A stretch of DNA of 23,954 nucleotides from an uncultured Collinsella sp. (GTDB lineage: Bacteria; Actinomycetota; Coriobacteriia; Coriobacteriales; Coriobacteriaceae), in NCBI GenBank assembly GCA_900541725.1, contig UQLB01000028.1, positions 1 to 23,954 of the forward strand, read 5' to 3'. How positions within the stretch are numbered: the stretch's first letter is position 1; the number at the start of each line of letters is the position of its first letter. The position numbers were made by a program, and so were the translations under genes. Positions 7,122 through 13,534 of the stretch are shown in pieces. The notes under the pieces are model-generated. The model made no database searches. It worked only from the letters and a program-made list of their open reading frames with translations, and had not been told where the DNA came from.

Positions 7122-7206
7122 GGCCGCCAAGGCATTTGCTTCCAATTAACAACTGCATCGTCCCGTTTGAGCGCGCACGCCGTGTCGGGACATTGTTGTC
7201 AAAATT

Positions 7207-7221
7207 CCCTGCGCGAGATCT
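7207..7221 (+). repeat. 15-base duplication of the MarR gene tail
   Basis: CCCTGCGCGAGATCT at 7207-7221 is identical to 7105-7119, the last coding bases of the MarR gene. It lies directly before the DegV ribosome site at 7226-7234. Confidence 0.6.
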
Positions 7222-7240
7222 GCGCAAGAAAGGATTCGCT

Positions 7241-8095
7241 ATGTCCGTCCGCATTATTACCGATTCCGCCAGCGATATGTCTCCGGCGGAGCACCCCGCT
7301 CTACGTGTTCTGCCGCTGTCCGTCACCTTTGGCTCCGACGTGTATATGGATGGCGTCGACATCGATCACCAGCGCTTTTACGAGATGCTCGTGGAGCGCG
7401 ATGAGCTGCCCAAGACCGGTCAGGTCAACCCGTATGCCTTTTCACAGGCAATTGCCGAAGCGCGTGAGGCCGGCGACGAGGCCGTGATTATTACCGTGGG
7501 CGCCAAGCTTTCGGGCACCAATCAGAGCGCCCGTACCGCACTTGCCGAGGCGCCGGGCGGCGACGTGTTCGTTGTGGACAGCAATAACGTGACCTTGGGC
7601 GAGCGCGTGCTGGTTGAGTATGCGCTGCGCCTGGTGGACGAGGGCCGTAGTGCGGCCCAGATTGCGGCGGCCGTCGAGGCCGTTCGTGACCGCGTGGTCG
7701 TCATCGGCCTGCTCGAGACGCTGGAATACCTGGTGCGCGGCGGCCGCCTGTCTGCTGCGGCGGGCGCTGTGGGTACGCTGCTCAACGTGAAGCCGGTCGT
7801 GGCCGCCGAGGACGGCCTCATCGTGCAGTTGGGCAAGGCGCGCGGTTCCAAGAACGGTCGAAACCTGTTGAACCAGAAGGTTGAGCAGGCTGGCGGCGTC
7901 GACTTCTCCATGCCGCTGGCGCTTGGTTATACGGGTCTTTCGGACGCGGTGCTCAAGAAGTATATCGAGGACAGCGCCGCGCTGTGGGCCGGCCATGCCG
8001 AGAACGAGCTGCCCATCCACACCATTGGCGCCACCATCGGCACCCACGTGGGTCCCGGCGCCGTAGCCGTAGCCTTCTTCCGCCCCGCCAACTAA
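7241..8095 (+). CDS. DegV-family fatty-acid-binding protein
   Basis: This 284-residue cytosolic protein belongs to the DegV family (FakB-like). In Firmicutes these bind a fatty acid and present it to the kinase FakA for entry into phospholipid synthesis. Visible family features are the N-terminal IITDSASDMSP (residues 5-15), TGQVNPYAF at 59-67, VGAKLSGTNQSARTA at 86-100 with the SGT head-group pocket, LETLEYLVRGGRLSAAAGAVGTLLNVKPV in the middle, and the closing HTIGATIGTHVGPGAVAV. ATG 7241 has AAGAAAGGA at 7226-7234; translation from the earlier ATG at 7136 would add 35 residues unlike the family. No fakA-like kinase is in this window. It is followed by a hairpin terminator at 8107. The preceding MarR gene could regulate it. 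Confidence 0.9.
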   Translation: MSVRIITDSASDMSPAEHPALRVLPLSVTFGSDVYMDGVDIDHQRFYEMLVERDELPKTGQVNPYAFSQAIAEAREAGDEAVIITVGAKLSGTNQSARTALAEAPGGDVFVVDSNNVTLGERVLVEYALRLVDEGRSAAQIAAAVEAVRDRVVVIGLLETLEYLVRGGRLSAAAGAVGTLLNVKPVVAAEDGLIVQLGKARGSKNGRNLLNQKVEQAGGVDFSMPLALGYTGLSDAVLKKYIEDSAALWAGHAENELPIHTIGATIGTHVGPGAVAVAFFRPAN

Positions 8096-8106
8096 CTATC
8101 CGGTCA

Positions 8107-8146
8107 AAACCACCACAAAGGGGACAGGCACCTTTGTGGTGGTTTA
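8107..8146 (+). terminator. Terminator, ACCACCACAAAGG hairpin (inverted copy)
   Basis: Arms at 8107-8121 and 8131-8145 are perfect 15-base complements. The loop GGACAGGCA is the complement of the loop in the forward copies, so the whole element is inserted in the other direction. It ends the DegV transcript and lies 26 bases before the next start codon. Confidence 0.8.
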
Positions 8147-8171
8147 TGCTGGTTCCGGTTGAAAGGAGCGC

Positions 8172-8495
8172 ATGTTGGCGTCTGAGGGCTTTTTTGAGCG
8201 TGTGTACGAGGTGGTCGAGCAGATTCCCGAGGGGATGGTCGCCACGTATGGTCAGGTGGCGCTGCTTGCCGGTCGTCCACGAAGTGCGCGGTACGTGGGG
8301 TATGCCCTGCATAGCAATCCGCGCCCTGGTCAGATTCCCTGCCATCGTGTGGTGTTTGCCGATGGTCGCATTTGCGAGGGCTTTGCGTTTGGCGGCCCCG
8401 ATGCCCAGCGTGAGCTCTTAATGGGGGAGGGCGTGACGTTTACCGATCCCATGCACGTCGACTTGGCCGCCTGTCGCTGGCCAGTAGGGCTCTAG
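8172..8495 (+). CDS. Short MGMT-like DNA alkyltransferase domain protein, active Cys present
   Basis: This 107-residue protein matches only the C-terminal DNA-binding/active-site domain of O6-methylguanine-DNA methyltransferase. It has the helix IPEGMVATYGQVALLAGRP, the arginine-finger region SARYVG (Arg40), and the active-site IPCHRVV with Cys57. Alkyltransferase-like (ATL) proteins of similar length usually carry Trp instead of this Cys and cannot transfer alkyl groups. Here the Cys is kept, so stoichiometric repair of alkylated guanine is possible, although the N-terminal domain of Ada/Ogt is missing. ATG 8172 follows AAAGGAG. The gene is a single unit between two copies of the same hairpin terminator (8107 and 8512). 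No ada-type regulator is nearby. Confidence 0.85.
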   Translation: MLASEGFFERVYEVVEQIPEGMVATYGQVALLAGRPRSARYVGYALHSNPRPGQIPCHRVVFADGRICEGFAFGGPDAQRELLMGEGVTFTDPMHVDLAACRWPVGL

Positions 8496-8511
8496 CGGCT
8501 CTACCGTGGCC

Positions 8512-8552
8512 AAAACCACCACAAAGGTGCCTGTCCCCTTTGTGGTGGTTTT
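8512..8552 (+). terminator. Terminator, ACCACCACAAAGG hairpin (forward copy)
   Basis: Arms 8512-8527 and 8537-8552 pair perfectly over 16 bases around TGCCTGTCC and end in TTTT. It terminates the MGMT-like gene. Confidence 0.85.
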
Positions 8553-8831
8553 CCGTTGCAGGTTTACCGGGGTTAACTTATGGAGAAGCTATGGCGGTGC
8601 ATATTGACGCTAGAAAGTAAACCATGGTGAACTATATTGGTTTCAGCAACGGAGCAGGCAATAGGCGATGAAAAAGCCTGCCCTGTTGAGTTTGATTCGC
8701 ATTCCTCCCCTCTGTGCGATTCAACGGTGTACTTCGGGAACAGGCCCGCTGGCAACTAACTGCCAGCGGGCCTGTTCCTGTTTCGGGGAGAAATCTAATC
8801 TCACCGTCTATGTTGTGCGAAAGCGCTTTGC
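8553..8831. other. Gene-free gap with a structured segment and an 18-bp hairpin
   Basis: No convincing coding frame is seen. On the plus strand there are GCAGGC/GCCTGC (8654-8659, 8676-8681), a hairpin GTTGA...TCAAC (8685-8689, 8721-8725) with inner pairing, and a perfect 18-bp stem GGAACAGGCCCGCTGGCA (8737-8754) with 8761-8778. CCTGTT at 8682-8687 can also pair with AACAGG at 8739-8744, competing with the long stem. A TTGACG lies at 8604 and TATATT at 8633, but 23 bases apart, too far for a normal promoter. The long stem most simply ends trpS on the minus strand, though neither side has a strong T-run. A small plus-strand RNA is the alternative. Confidence 0.45.
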
Positions 8832-9881
8832 CTAGTACACCATGCCCATGGCGTCCTGAACCTCGGCCAGGGTCTGATCGGCGATCTCGTTGGCGCGACG
8901 GTTGCCCTCGTGCAGGACGTCCTTTACATAGTCCAGATCGTTCTCGTAGCGCTGACGGCGCTCGCGGATCGGCGCGAAGTACTCGTTGACGGCCTCGGTC
9001 ACGTACTTCTTGAGCTGGCCGGAGCCGCCCATGCCGATCTCCTCGGCAATCTCGACCTCGGAGCGACCGGTGCAGATGGCGGCGGTCGAAAGCAGGCCGG
9101 ACACGCCGGGGCGGTTCTCGGGATCGAACGTGATCATGCGCTCGGAGTCGGTCTGGCTCTTCTTGATGCGTTTGGCCGTCTCCTCGGCGGTCATCGAAAT
9201 ATTGATGGCGTTGCCGTAGCTCTTGCTCATCTTGCGGCCGTCCAGGCCGGGCAGCAGCGGGGTCTCGGACAGCAGCGCCTCGACCTCGGGGAACACCTTG
9301 CCGTAGCGGTTGTTAAAGCGGCGGGCGATGGTGCGGGTGAGCTCGATGTGCGGCAGCTGGTCGCGACCGACCGGCACCACGTTGCCCTTGCAGAACAGGA
9401 TGTCGCAGGCCTGGTGCACCGGGTAGGTGAGCAGGAGGCCGGTAAGCTCGTGGCCCGAGGCCTCCATCTCGGCCTTGACCGTGGGGTTGCGCGCCAGCTC
9501 GGCCTCGGACACCAGCGACAGGAACGGCAGCATGAGCTGGTTGGCGGCGGGCACGGCGGAGTGCGCGTAGATCATGGTCTTGTCGGGGTCGATGCCGCAG
9601 GCAAGGTAGTCCATGACCATGTTGTACACGTTGTCCTGGATGTGCTCGGTGGTGTCGCGGTCAGTGATGACCTGGTAGTCGGCGATGAGCACGTTGGTCT
9701 TGGCGCCCATGTCCTGCAGCTCAACACGGCCCTTGAGGGTACCGAAGTAGTGGCCCAGGTGCAGACGGCCGGTGGGGCGATCACCGGTGAGCATGGTGAA
9801 CTTCTCGGGCGTATTGGCCAGGCCCTCGCGAATGGCGTTGCTCTTTTGCAGCGCGACTTCGTAGCTGTTCTCGTTTGGCAT
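8832..9881 (-). CDS. trpS: Tryptophanyl-tRNA synthetase
   Basis: This 349-residue class Ic synthetase charges tRNA-Trp with tryptophan in the cytosol. It has the ATP-binding HIGH motif as HLGH at residues 41-44 within TGDRPTGRLHLGHYFG and the KMSKS loop exactly at 217-221 (GLDGRKMSKSYGN). Between them are the tryptophan-binding segment (NVLIADYQVITDRDT) and a VPVGRDQLPHIELTR stretch typical of TrpRS. The GDRPTGRLHLGH form of the first motif is the variant I know from lactobacilli and streptococci, rather than the SGIQPSG...GNY form of E. coli. ATG 9881 is chosen because TAGGAG lies just upstream; a longer in-frame version would add 48 residues with no family match. The leader (to 10040) shows no T-box or trp leader peptide. 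Confidence 0.95.
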   Translation of the reverse strand: MPNENSYEVALQKSNAIREGLANTPEKFTMLTGDRPTGRLHLGHYFGTLKGRVELQDMGAKTNVLIADYQVITDRDTTEHIQDNVYNMVMDYLACGIDPDKTMIYAHSAVPAANQLMLPFLSLVSEAELARNPTVKAEMEASGHELTGLLLTYPVHQACDILFCKGNVVPVGRDQLPHIELTRTIARRFNNRYGKVFPEVEALLSETPLLPGLDGRKMSKSYGNAINISMTAEETAKRIKKSQTDSERMITFDPENRPGVSGLLSTAAICTGRSEVEIAEEIGMGGSGQLKKYVTEAVNEYFAPIRERRQRYENDLDYVKDVLHEGNRRANEIADQTLAEVQDAMGMVY

Positions 9882-10040
9882 GATTGCTCCTAACGTATGT
9901 TCATGGGTCAAGATGATAACGCGTTTATTGGAGGGGCGGGACGTAAGTAGGCGAGGGGCGGGAGAGGGGTGGCTTGTGCGGTGGGTGCGGCGCGGCCGCG
10001 CTTGGCCAACGGTGCCTTGGCACATCCTTGGCAGCTTGCC

Positions 10041-11240
10041 CTAGAGCTTGTGGTGGCGCTCTTCTTTGCGCTCCTCGGCTGCCTGCTCCTCCTGCTTAAA
10101 AGCGGGGTCGTCGGGGGTGACGAGCTCGTCCTCGTGCGTGCGCTTGTTGTAATGGTGGCGCAGCACGGGCTCAAACAGATGCAGATGCTTGGCAAAGGCC
10201 GCCGAGCCAATGGCGAGCACGGTAAAGATGAGCACACGCATGGGCACCTCGACCTGGTTAATCGCGGCGGCGCCGGCCGAAAGCATGATGCACCAGGCAT
10301 AGATGAGCAGCACGGCCTGTTTTTGGTTGTAGCCTTCTTGGATCAGGCGGTGGTGGATGTGGCCCTTGTCGGCCTGCCCGATGCTAATGTGGGCGCGCTT
10401 GCGGCGCACAATGGCGCTAAACGTGTCGATGATGGGCACGCCGGCAACGATGAGCGGGATGATAAGCGAGGTGAGTGCGGCGGTGCGGCTCACGTTGAGC
10501 AGCGAGATGGAGCCCAGCGCAAAGCCCAGAAGCAGCGACCCCGAGTCGCCCAAGAAGATGCTTGCGGGGTTGAAGTTGTAGCGCAAAAAGGCCAGACAGG
10601 CGCCAAAGAGCGCAATGGAGAGCGCGGCGGCGTCGATGCGGCCCGAGAGAACGGCCATCGAAAACATGGTGAACGACGCGATGCCGCAGATGCCCGTGGC
10701 CAAGCCGTCGAGGCCGTCGATGAGGTTAATGATGTTGGTGAATGCCACCAGATAGATTACGGTGATGGGGTAGGCGAGCCATCCGAGCATGATCTCGCCG
10801 GGGGCAAACGGGTTGACGATGACGCCGATTTTTAGGCCGCCGATACAGGCGATAAGCGCGGCGAGGACTTGTCCGGCCAGCTTTTGCTTGGGCGTGAGCT
10901 GGAAGACGTCGTCGATAGCGCCGGTCGCAAAGATGACGGTAAAGGAGAGCGCCAGCATGGGGTAGCTGATGTGCAGACGGGGGTGGGGCACCAAAACGGG
11001 CGGCCAACCCAGGTACCAGGTGCCTAGGATTTGCACAGTGCAGGCGACGACCAGGCCCAAAAACACCGCCGTTCCGCCCAAACGCGGGATGGGCTTGGTG
11101 TTGATGCGGCGCTTAGAAGGATAGTCGACGGCATCGAGCTTAATTGCCAAGCGCTTGACCAGGGGCACCGCGAGGAAGGTCGTGATAAAGGCCGCCGCTG
11201 CCACGCATAGGTACGGTATGTAGCTCGGGGATGAAGCCAT
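10041..11240 (-). CDS. Undecaprenyl-phosphate sugar-1-phosphate transferase (WecA/TagO family)
   Basis: This 399-residue integral membrane enzyme is of the MraY/WecA superfamily. It transfers a sugar-1-phosphate, usually GlcNAc, from UDP-sugar to undecaprenyl phosphate, starting teichoic acid, arabinogalactan or capsule-type glycans. About 11 membrane helices carry the family loops: KPIPRLGG at 49-56, GAIDD at 107-111 (Mg2+ Asp pair), NLIDGLDGLATG at 172-183, FLGDSGS at 229-235 and the UDP-sugar loop KGHIHHRL at 292-299. MraY would differ at the last motif. The C-terminal ~40 residues are hydrophilic and His/Glu/Lys-rich. ATG 11240 is preferred over an in-frame TTG at 11258; neither has a strong ribosome site. 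It and trpS run in the same direction with a 159-base gap. The glycan made cannot be inferred. Confidence 0.88.
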   Translation of the reverse strand: MASSPSYIPYLCVAAAAFITTFLAVPLVKRLAIKLDAVDYPSKRRINTKPIPRLGGTAVFLGLVVACTVQILGTWYLGWPPVLVPHPRLHISYPMLALSFTVIFATGAIDDVFQLTPKQKLAGQVLAALIACIGGLKIGVIVNPFAPGEIMLGWLAYPITVIYLVAFTNIINLIDGLDGLATGICGIASFTMFSMAVLSGRIDAAALSIALFGACLAFLRYNFNPASIFLGDSGSLLLGFALGSISLLNVSRTAALTSLIIPLIVAGVPIIDTFSAIVRRKRAHISIGQADKGHIHHRLIQEGYNQKQAVLLIYAWCIMLSAGAAAINQVEVPMRVLIFTVLAIGSAAFAKHLHLFEPVLRHHYNKRTHEDELVTPDDPAFKQEEQAAEERKEERHHKL

Positions 11241-11469
11241 GAATCTAAAAACCGCCAAGCGTCGAAGGAAAAGGTCAGAAGAACGCCATGCGCAAAGGGC
11301 ATAGCCGAACCATAATACTCGACCAAGGGGGGTACATGGAATTGCACGCAGCGATAATCACGCGCTTACCAGATATTGGGATGTTGTCGATGGCTTGTCG
11401 GGATGCCGGCGGGGATCCATATGGACTGTAATGGTGATTTTCGGCAAAAGAAAACCACCCCCCACGTTA

Positions 11470-11616
11470 CGAAAATGAACCCACCTAAAACAGGTGGGTG
11501 CCCTCATCGACTGTTCCAGCGTCCTTAACAACGAAGGATACCTGTACTAGGTACGACTGTGTGGGCTCCCTAAATAAACGCGACGGTTCACCCAGTTGCT
11601 CCGCGGGGGGCGGAAT
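11470..11616 (-). ncRNA. Candidate small RNA or leader, possibly 6S-like
   Basis: On the minus strand a TATGAT box (11628-11623) would start RNA near 11616. The RNA ends at the hairpin ACCCACCT/AGGTGGGT (11499-11492 with 11486-11479) followed by TCATTTT. Inside are TCCTT/AAGGA and TACCT/AGGTA hairpins. GAGCCCAC (11568-11561) can pair with GTGGGTTC (11484-11477), overlapping and excluding the terminator arm. Size (about 147 bases) and the GGGCACCCACCT end reminded me of Gram-positive 6S RNAs, from memory only. Alternatively it is an attenuated leader of the WecA-like gene 230 bases downstream. Confidence 0.35.
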
Positions 11617-11653
11617 ACCTACATCATAAAGCGGCACTTTATCGATTCCAGTC

Positions 11654-11682
11654 TTGACATTACAAAAATCGTGTCGGACGAT
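11654..11682 (+). promoter_or_regulatory. Promoter of the radical SAM gene
   Basis: A consensus TTGACA at 11654-11659 is followed after 17 bases by GACGAT at 11677-11682, a weak -10. Transcription would start near 11690, leaving a leader of about 75 bases. Confidence 0.5.
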
Positions 11683-11765
11683 TACGGCGCCTTGGGCTCG
11701 AGCCGTCTGTGGGGTTGATCCCTTTACGTTTGAGCTGCTGAATCGTTGTTTTGGAGCATGGTTTT

Positions 11766-12704
11766 ATGCCGACGTCGTTGACCGAACTTTTTTCGCCCGC
11801 CTGCCATTTGTGTCCGCGCCGTTGCGGTGCGGCGCGCGATGAGGGCGCGCACGGCGTCTGCGGTGCTAACGACACGCTCAAGGTGGCCCGCGCCGCGCTT
11901 CATATGTGGGAGGAGCCGCCTATCTCGGGCGAGGCCGGTTCGGGCACGATCTTCTTTAGCGGCTGCTCGCTCAAATGTATCTACTGCCAGAACCACGAGA
12001 TCTCGACCGGCAATTTTGGCCTTGAGATTTCGCCTGAGCGCCTGGTCGAGATTATGCTGGAACTGCAGGACCAGGGTGCCAACAACATCAATTTGGTGAC
12101 GGCGACGCACTATGCGCACCTGTTGCCTGCCGCGATTGCCGCGGCACGGGCGCGCGGACTGGTTATCCCAATCGTCTACAACACGAGTGGTTACGAGCGC
12201 GCGAGTGCCGTGGCGGCGCTGGGCGACCTGGTCGATGTGTGGCTCACCGACTTTAAATATGCCGATGCGGCGCTTGCGCAGTCGCTCTCCCATATAAAGG
12301 ATTACCCGCGTGTGGCCGTGTCGGGTCTGGCCCAGATGGCGCGCGAGATCGATCGCCGCGGGGGAGAGCTGGTGGATGACGACGGGCTCATGAAGCGCGG
12401 CATCATCGTACGCCACCTGGTGCTGCCGGGGCATGCGGATGACTCGTGCCGCGTGTTAGACCTGGTGTGGCAGACGGTGGGCGACGTGCCGATCTCGGTC
12501 ATGAACCAGTACACGCCCAATGCGCTCATGCGCGAGCAGGGCGGCGACCTGGCACGCGCCGTGACGCGTGAGGAGTACGAGCAGGTGCTCGACCATGCCG
12601 ACGACCTGGGTTTTACGACGATGTTCTGGCAAGAGGGCGGCGCGGTAGACGAGAGCTTCACCCCGGCCTTCGACACCACCGGTGTTCTTACCAGCGCAAA
12701 GTAG
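11766..12704 (+). CDS. Radical SAM protein, PflX-like (pyruvate formate-lyase activase homologue)
   Basis: This 312-residue protein carries the radical SAM cluster motif as C67-S-L-K-C71-I-Y-C74, which binds a 4Fe-4S cluster and S-adenosylmethionine. Ahead of it is a second Cys set, CHLCPRRC at 13-20 plus Cys32 in GVCG. That pattern is typical of COG1313 proteins (PflX), distant relatives of glycyl-radical enzyme activases whose substrate is not established. Further family features are NINLVTATHY, YNTSGYE and the end segment VMNQYTP. ATG 11766 is chosen because GGAG sits at 11753-11756; an in-frame TTG at 11751 has none. No glycyl-radical enzyme gene is adjacent. It is monocistronic, followed by an inverted repeat at 12713. 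Confidence 0.85.
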   Translation: MPTSLTELFSPACHLCPRRCGAARDEGAHGVCGANDTLKVARAALHMWEEPPISGEAGSGTIFFSGCSLKCIYCQNHEISTGNFGLEISPERLVEIMLELQDQGANNINLVTATHYAHLLPAAIAAARARGLVIPIVYNTSGYERASAVAALGDLVDVWLTDFKYADAALAQSLSHIKDYPRVAVSGLAQMAREIDRRGGELVDDDGLMKRGIIVRHLVLPGHADDSCRVLDLVWQTVGDVPISVMNQYTPNALMREQGGDLARAVTREEYEQVLDHADDLGFTTMFWQEGGAVDESFTPAFDTTGVLTSAK

Positions 12705-12712
12705 TGCGTTCG

Positions 12713-12750
12713 TCGATGATTTTTCTGGGACGGGGATAAAAAATCATCGA
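12713..12750. repeat. Inverted repeat around GGGACGGGG, after the radical SAM gene
   Basis: TCGATGATTTTT (12713-12724) and AAAAATCATCGA (12739-12750) are perfect 12-base complements around a 14-base loop containing GGGACGGGGAT. No U-tract follows the right arm, although the left arm ends in five T. The loop resembles the GGGGAC motif of the other repeat families here. It is the only candidate end for the upstream transcript. Confidence 0.55.
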
Positions 12751-12813
12751 GAGGATCGCCTGTTCGAAAAGTTGCCAAAATAGCCGCGCCCCAAAAAGAC
12801 TGGTTATTGGGCG

Positions 12814-12841
12814 TTGACAGTTGGCGAGCCGTAGGTAAAAT
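12814..12841 (+). promoter_or_regulatory. Promoter of tRNA-Ala
   Basis: TTGACA (12814-12819) and TAAAAT (12836-12841) are separated by 16 bases. This is the best sigma-70-type promoter in the window, starting transcription about 7 bases before the tRNA. Confidence 0.8.
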
Positions 12842-12854
12842 ATCGACTTGTCCT

Positions 12855-12927
12855 GGGGACGTAGCTCAGTTGGGAGAGCGCTGCCGTCGCATGGCAGAGG
12901 CCGAGGGTTCGACTCCCTTCGTCTCCA
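12855..12927 (+). tRNA. tRNA-Ala, anticodon CGC
   Basis: The 73 bases fold as a full cloverleaf. The acceptor is GGGGACG with CGTCTCC, including the G3-U70 wobble pair that is the alanine identity element. The D arm is GCTC/GAGC and the anticodon arm is CTGCC/GGCAG with loop GTCGCAT (anticodon CGC at 12888-12890, reading GCG). The T arm is GAGGG/CCCTT with loop TTCGACT. The discriminator is A, and CCA is not encoded. It has its own promoter and a terminator 15 bases downstream. Confidence 0.96.
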
Positions 12928-12942
12928 CCCTTGGATTTGATA

Positions 12943-12973
12943 AGCCGCTGACATTGTGTCGGCGGCTTTTTTT
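12943..12973 (+). terminator. Rho-independent terminator after tRNA-Ala
   Basis: AGCCGCTGACA (12943-12953) pairs with TGTCGGCGGCT (12957-12967) with one G-U, a 3-base loop, and seven T. The next gene starts 18 bases later. Confidence 0.9.
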
Positions 12974-12991
12974 AAAAGAAAGGGCTATACC

Positions 12992-13450
12992 ATGGCCGAG
13001 CTTGAGTCCCAACCATTGTCCGACGAGGAGCGCGCCGAGTTGGAAGAGCTCCGCGCTGAGAAGGCCCGCCGCGAGGCTCGGGAAGAGGCCCGTCGCGAGC
13101 GTGAGGAGCTGGCTGCCCTGCGCGCCGAGCGTGCGAAGGCCGAGGAGGCCGCCGCGAACGCCGCATCCGCATCGGCGCCCGCGCCCGCACCCAAGCCCGC
13201 TGCTGCGAAGCCTGCACCTGCCGCGCCCAAACCTCAGCCTAAAAAGGCCGCCCGTCCCAAGTCCGTCGAGCCCAAGCCGAGCCGTGACGAGATGACCTTT
13301 GCCCAGCGCATGGTTACCTCCAAGGAGCCTATGGGCGAGAACGAGATCCCTGGCATGGCGCCGGCTCAAAAAATCATCATTGTCCTTGCCCTCATCGCGT
13401 TTGTCATCTTTATGGGCTACACGATCCTGACCAGCATGGGCCTGCTCTAA
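12992..13450 (+). CDS. Small tail-anchored coiled-coil protein of unknown function
   Basis: I do not recognise this 152-residue protein. Residues about 9-53 are an Arg/Glu/Ala heptad-like helix (EELRAEKARREAREEARRER), almost certainly coiled coil. Residues about 54-95 are Ala/Pro/Lys-rich and probably disordered. A conserved-looking patch follows (DEMTFAQRMVTSKEPMGENEIPGM). The last ~25 residues are a single hydrophobic helix (IIIVLALIAFVIFMGYTIL) ending two or three residues after it, so the protein is probably anchored by its C-terminus with the rest in the cytoplasm. ATG 12992 has AAAGAAAGGG at 12975-12984. The strong tRNA terminator just upstream means it relies on read-through or a promoter I cannot see. 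It lies 85 bases before pncB and could be co-transcribed with it. Confidence 0.75.
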   Translation: MAELESQPLSDEERAELEELRAEKARREAREEARREREELAALRAERAKAEEAAANAASASAPAPAPKPAAAKPAPAAPKPQPKKAARPKSVEPKPSRDEMTFAQRMVTSKEPMGENEIPGMAPAQKIIIVLALIAFVIFMGYTILTSMGLL

Positions 13451-13534
13451 CCGACTCGCATCGGGCGTCATGTCCGCATGCTCTGCTCTCGTCCAACCCT
13501 CAAATTCTGCACCACACATCCGAAAGGTCGCCCC

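Larger units (their letters stand above)
11241..11765. other. 525-base gene-free gap
   Basis: Between the divergent WecA-like and radical SAM genes no coding frame is convincing. The gap contains the minus-strand candidate RNA at 11470-11616 and a plus-strand promoter at 11654-11682. Nothing else distinctive was seen in 11241-11440. Confidence 0.5.

Noticed and set aside
8604..8638. TTGACG and TATATT as a promoter for a small RNA
   Set aside because: The spacing is 23 bases, outside the range of a normal sigma-70 promoter.
8573..8755. A 60-codon minus-strand frame after trpS
   Set aside because: It crosses the long hairpin, has no ribosome site and resembles nothing known.
8910..9893. A 327-codon plus-strand frame across trpS
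   Set aside because: It is antisense to trpS and made of Val/Gly/Ala/His runs.
9882..10040. Tryptophan T-box or leader peptide before trpS
   Set aside because: Neither the conserved T-box sequence nor a Trp-codon leader peptide is present on the minus strand.
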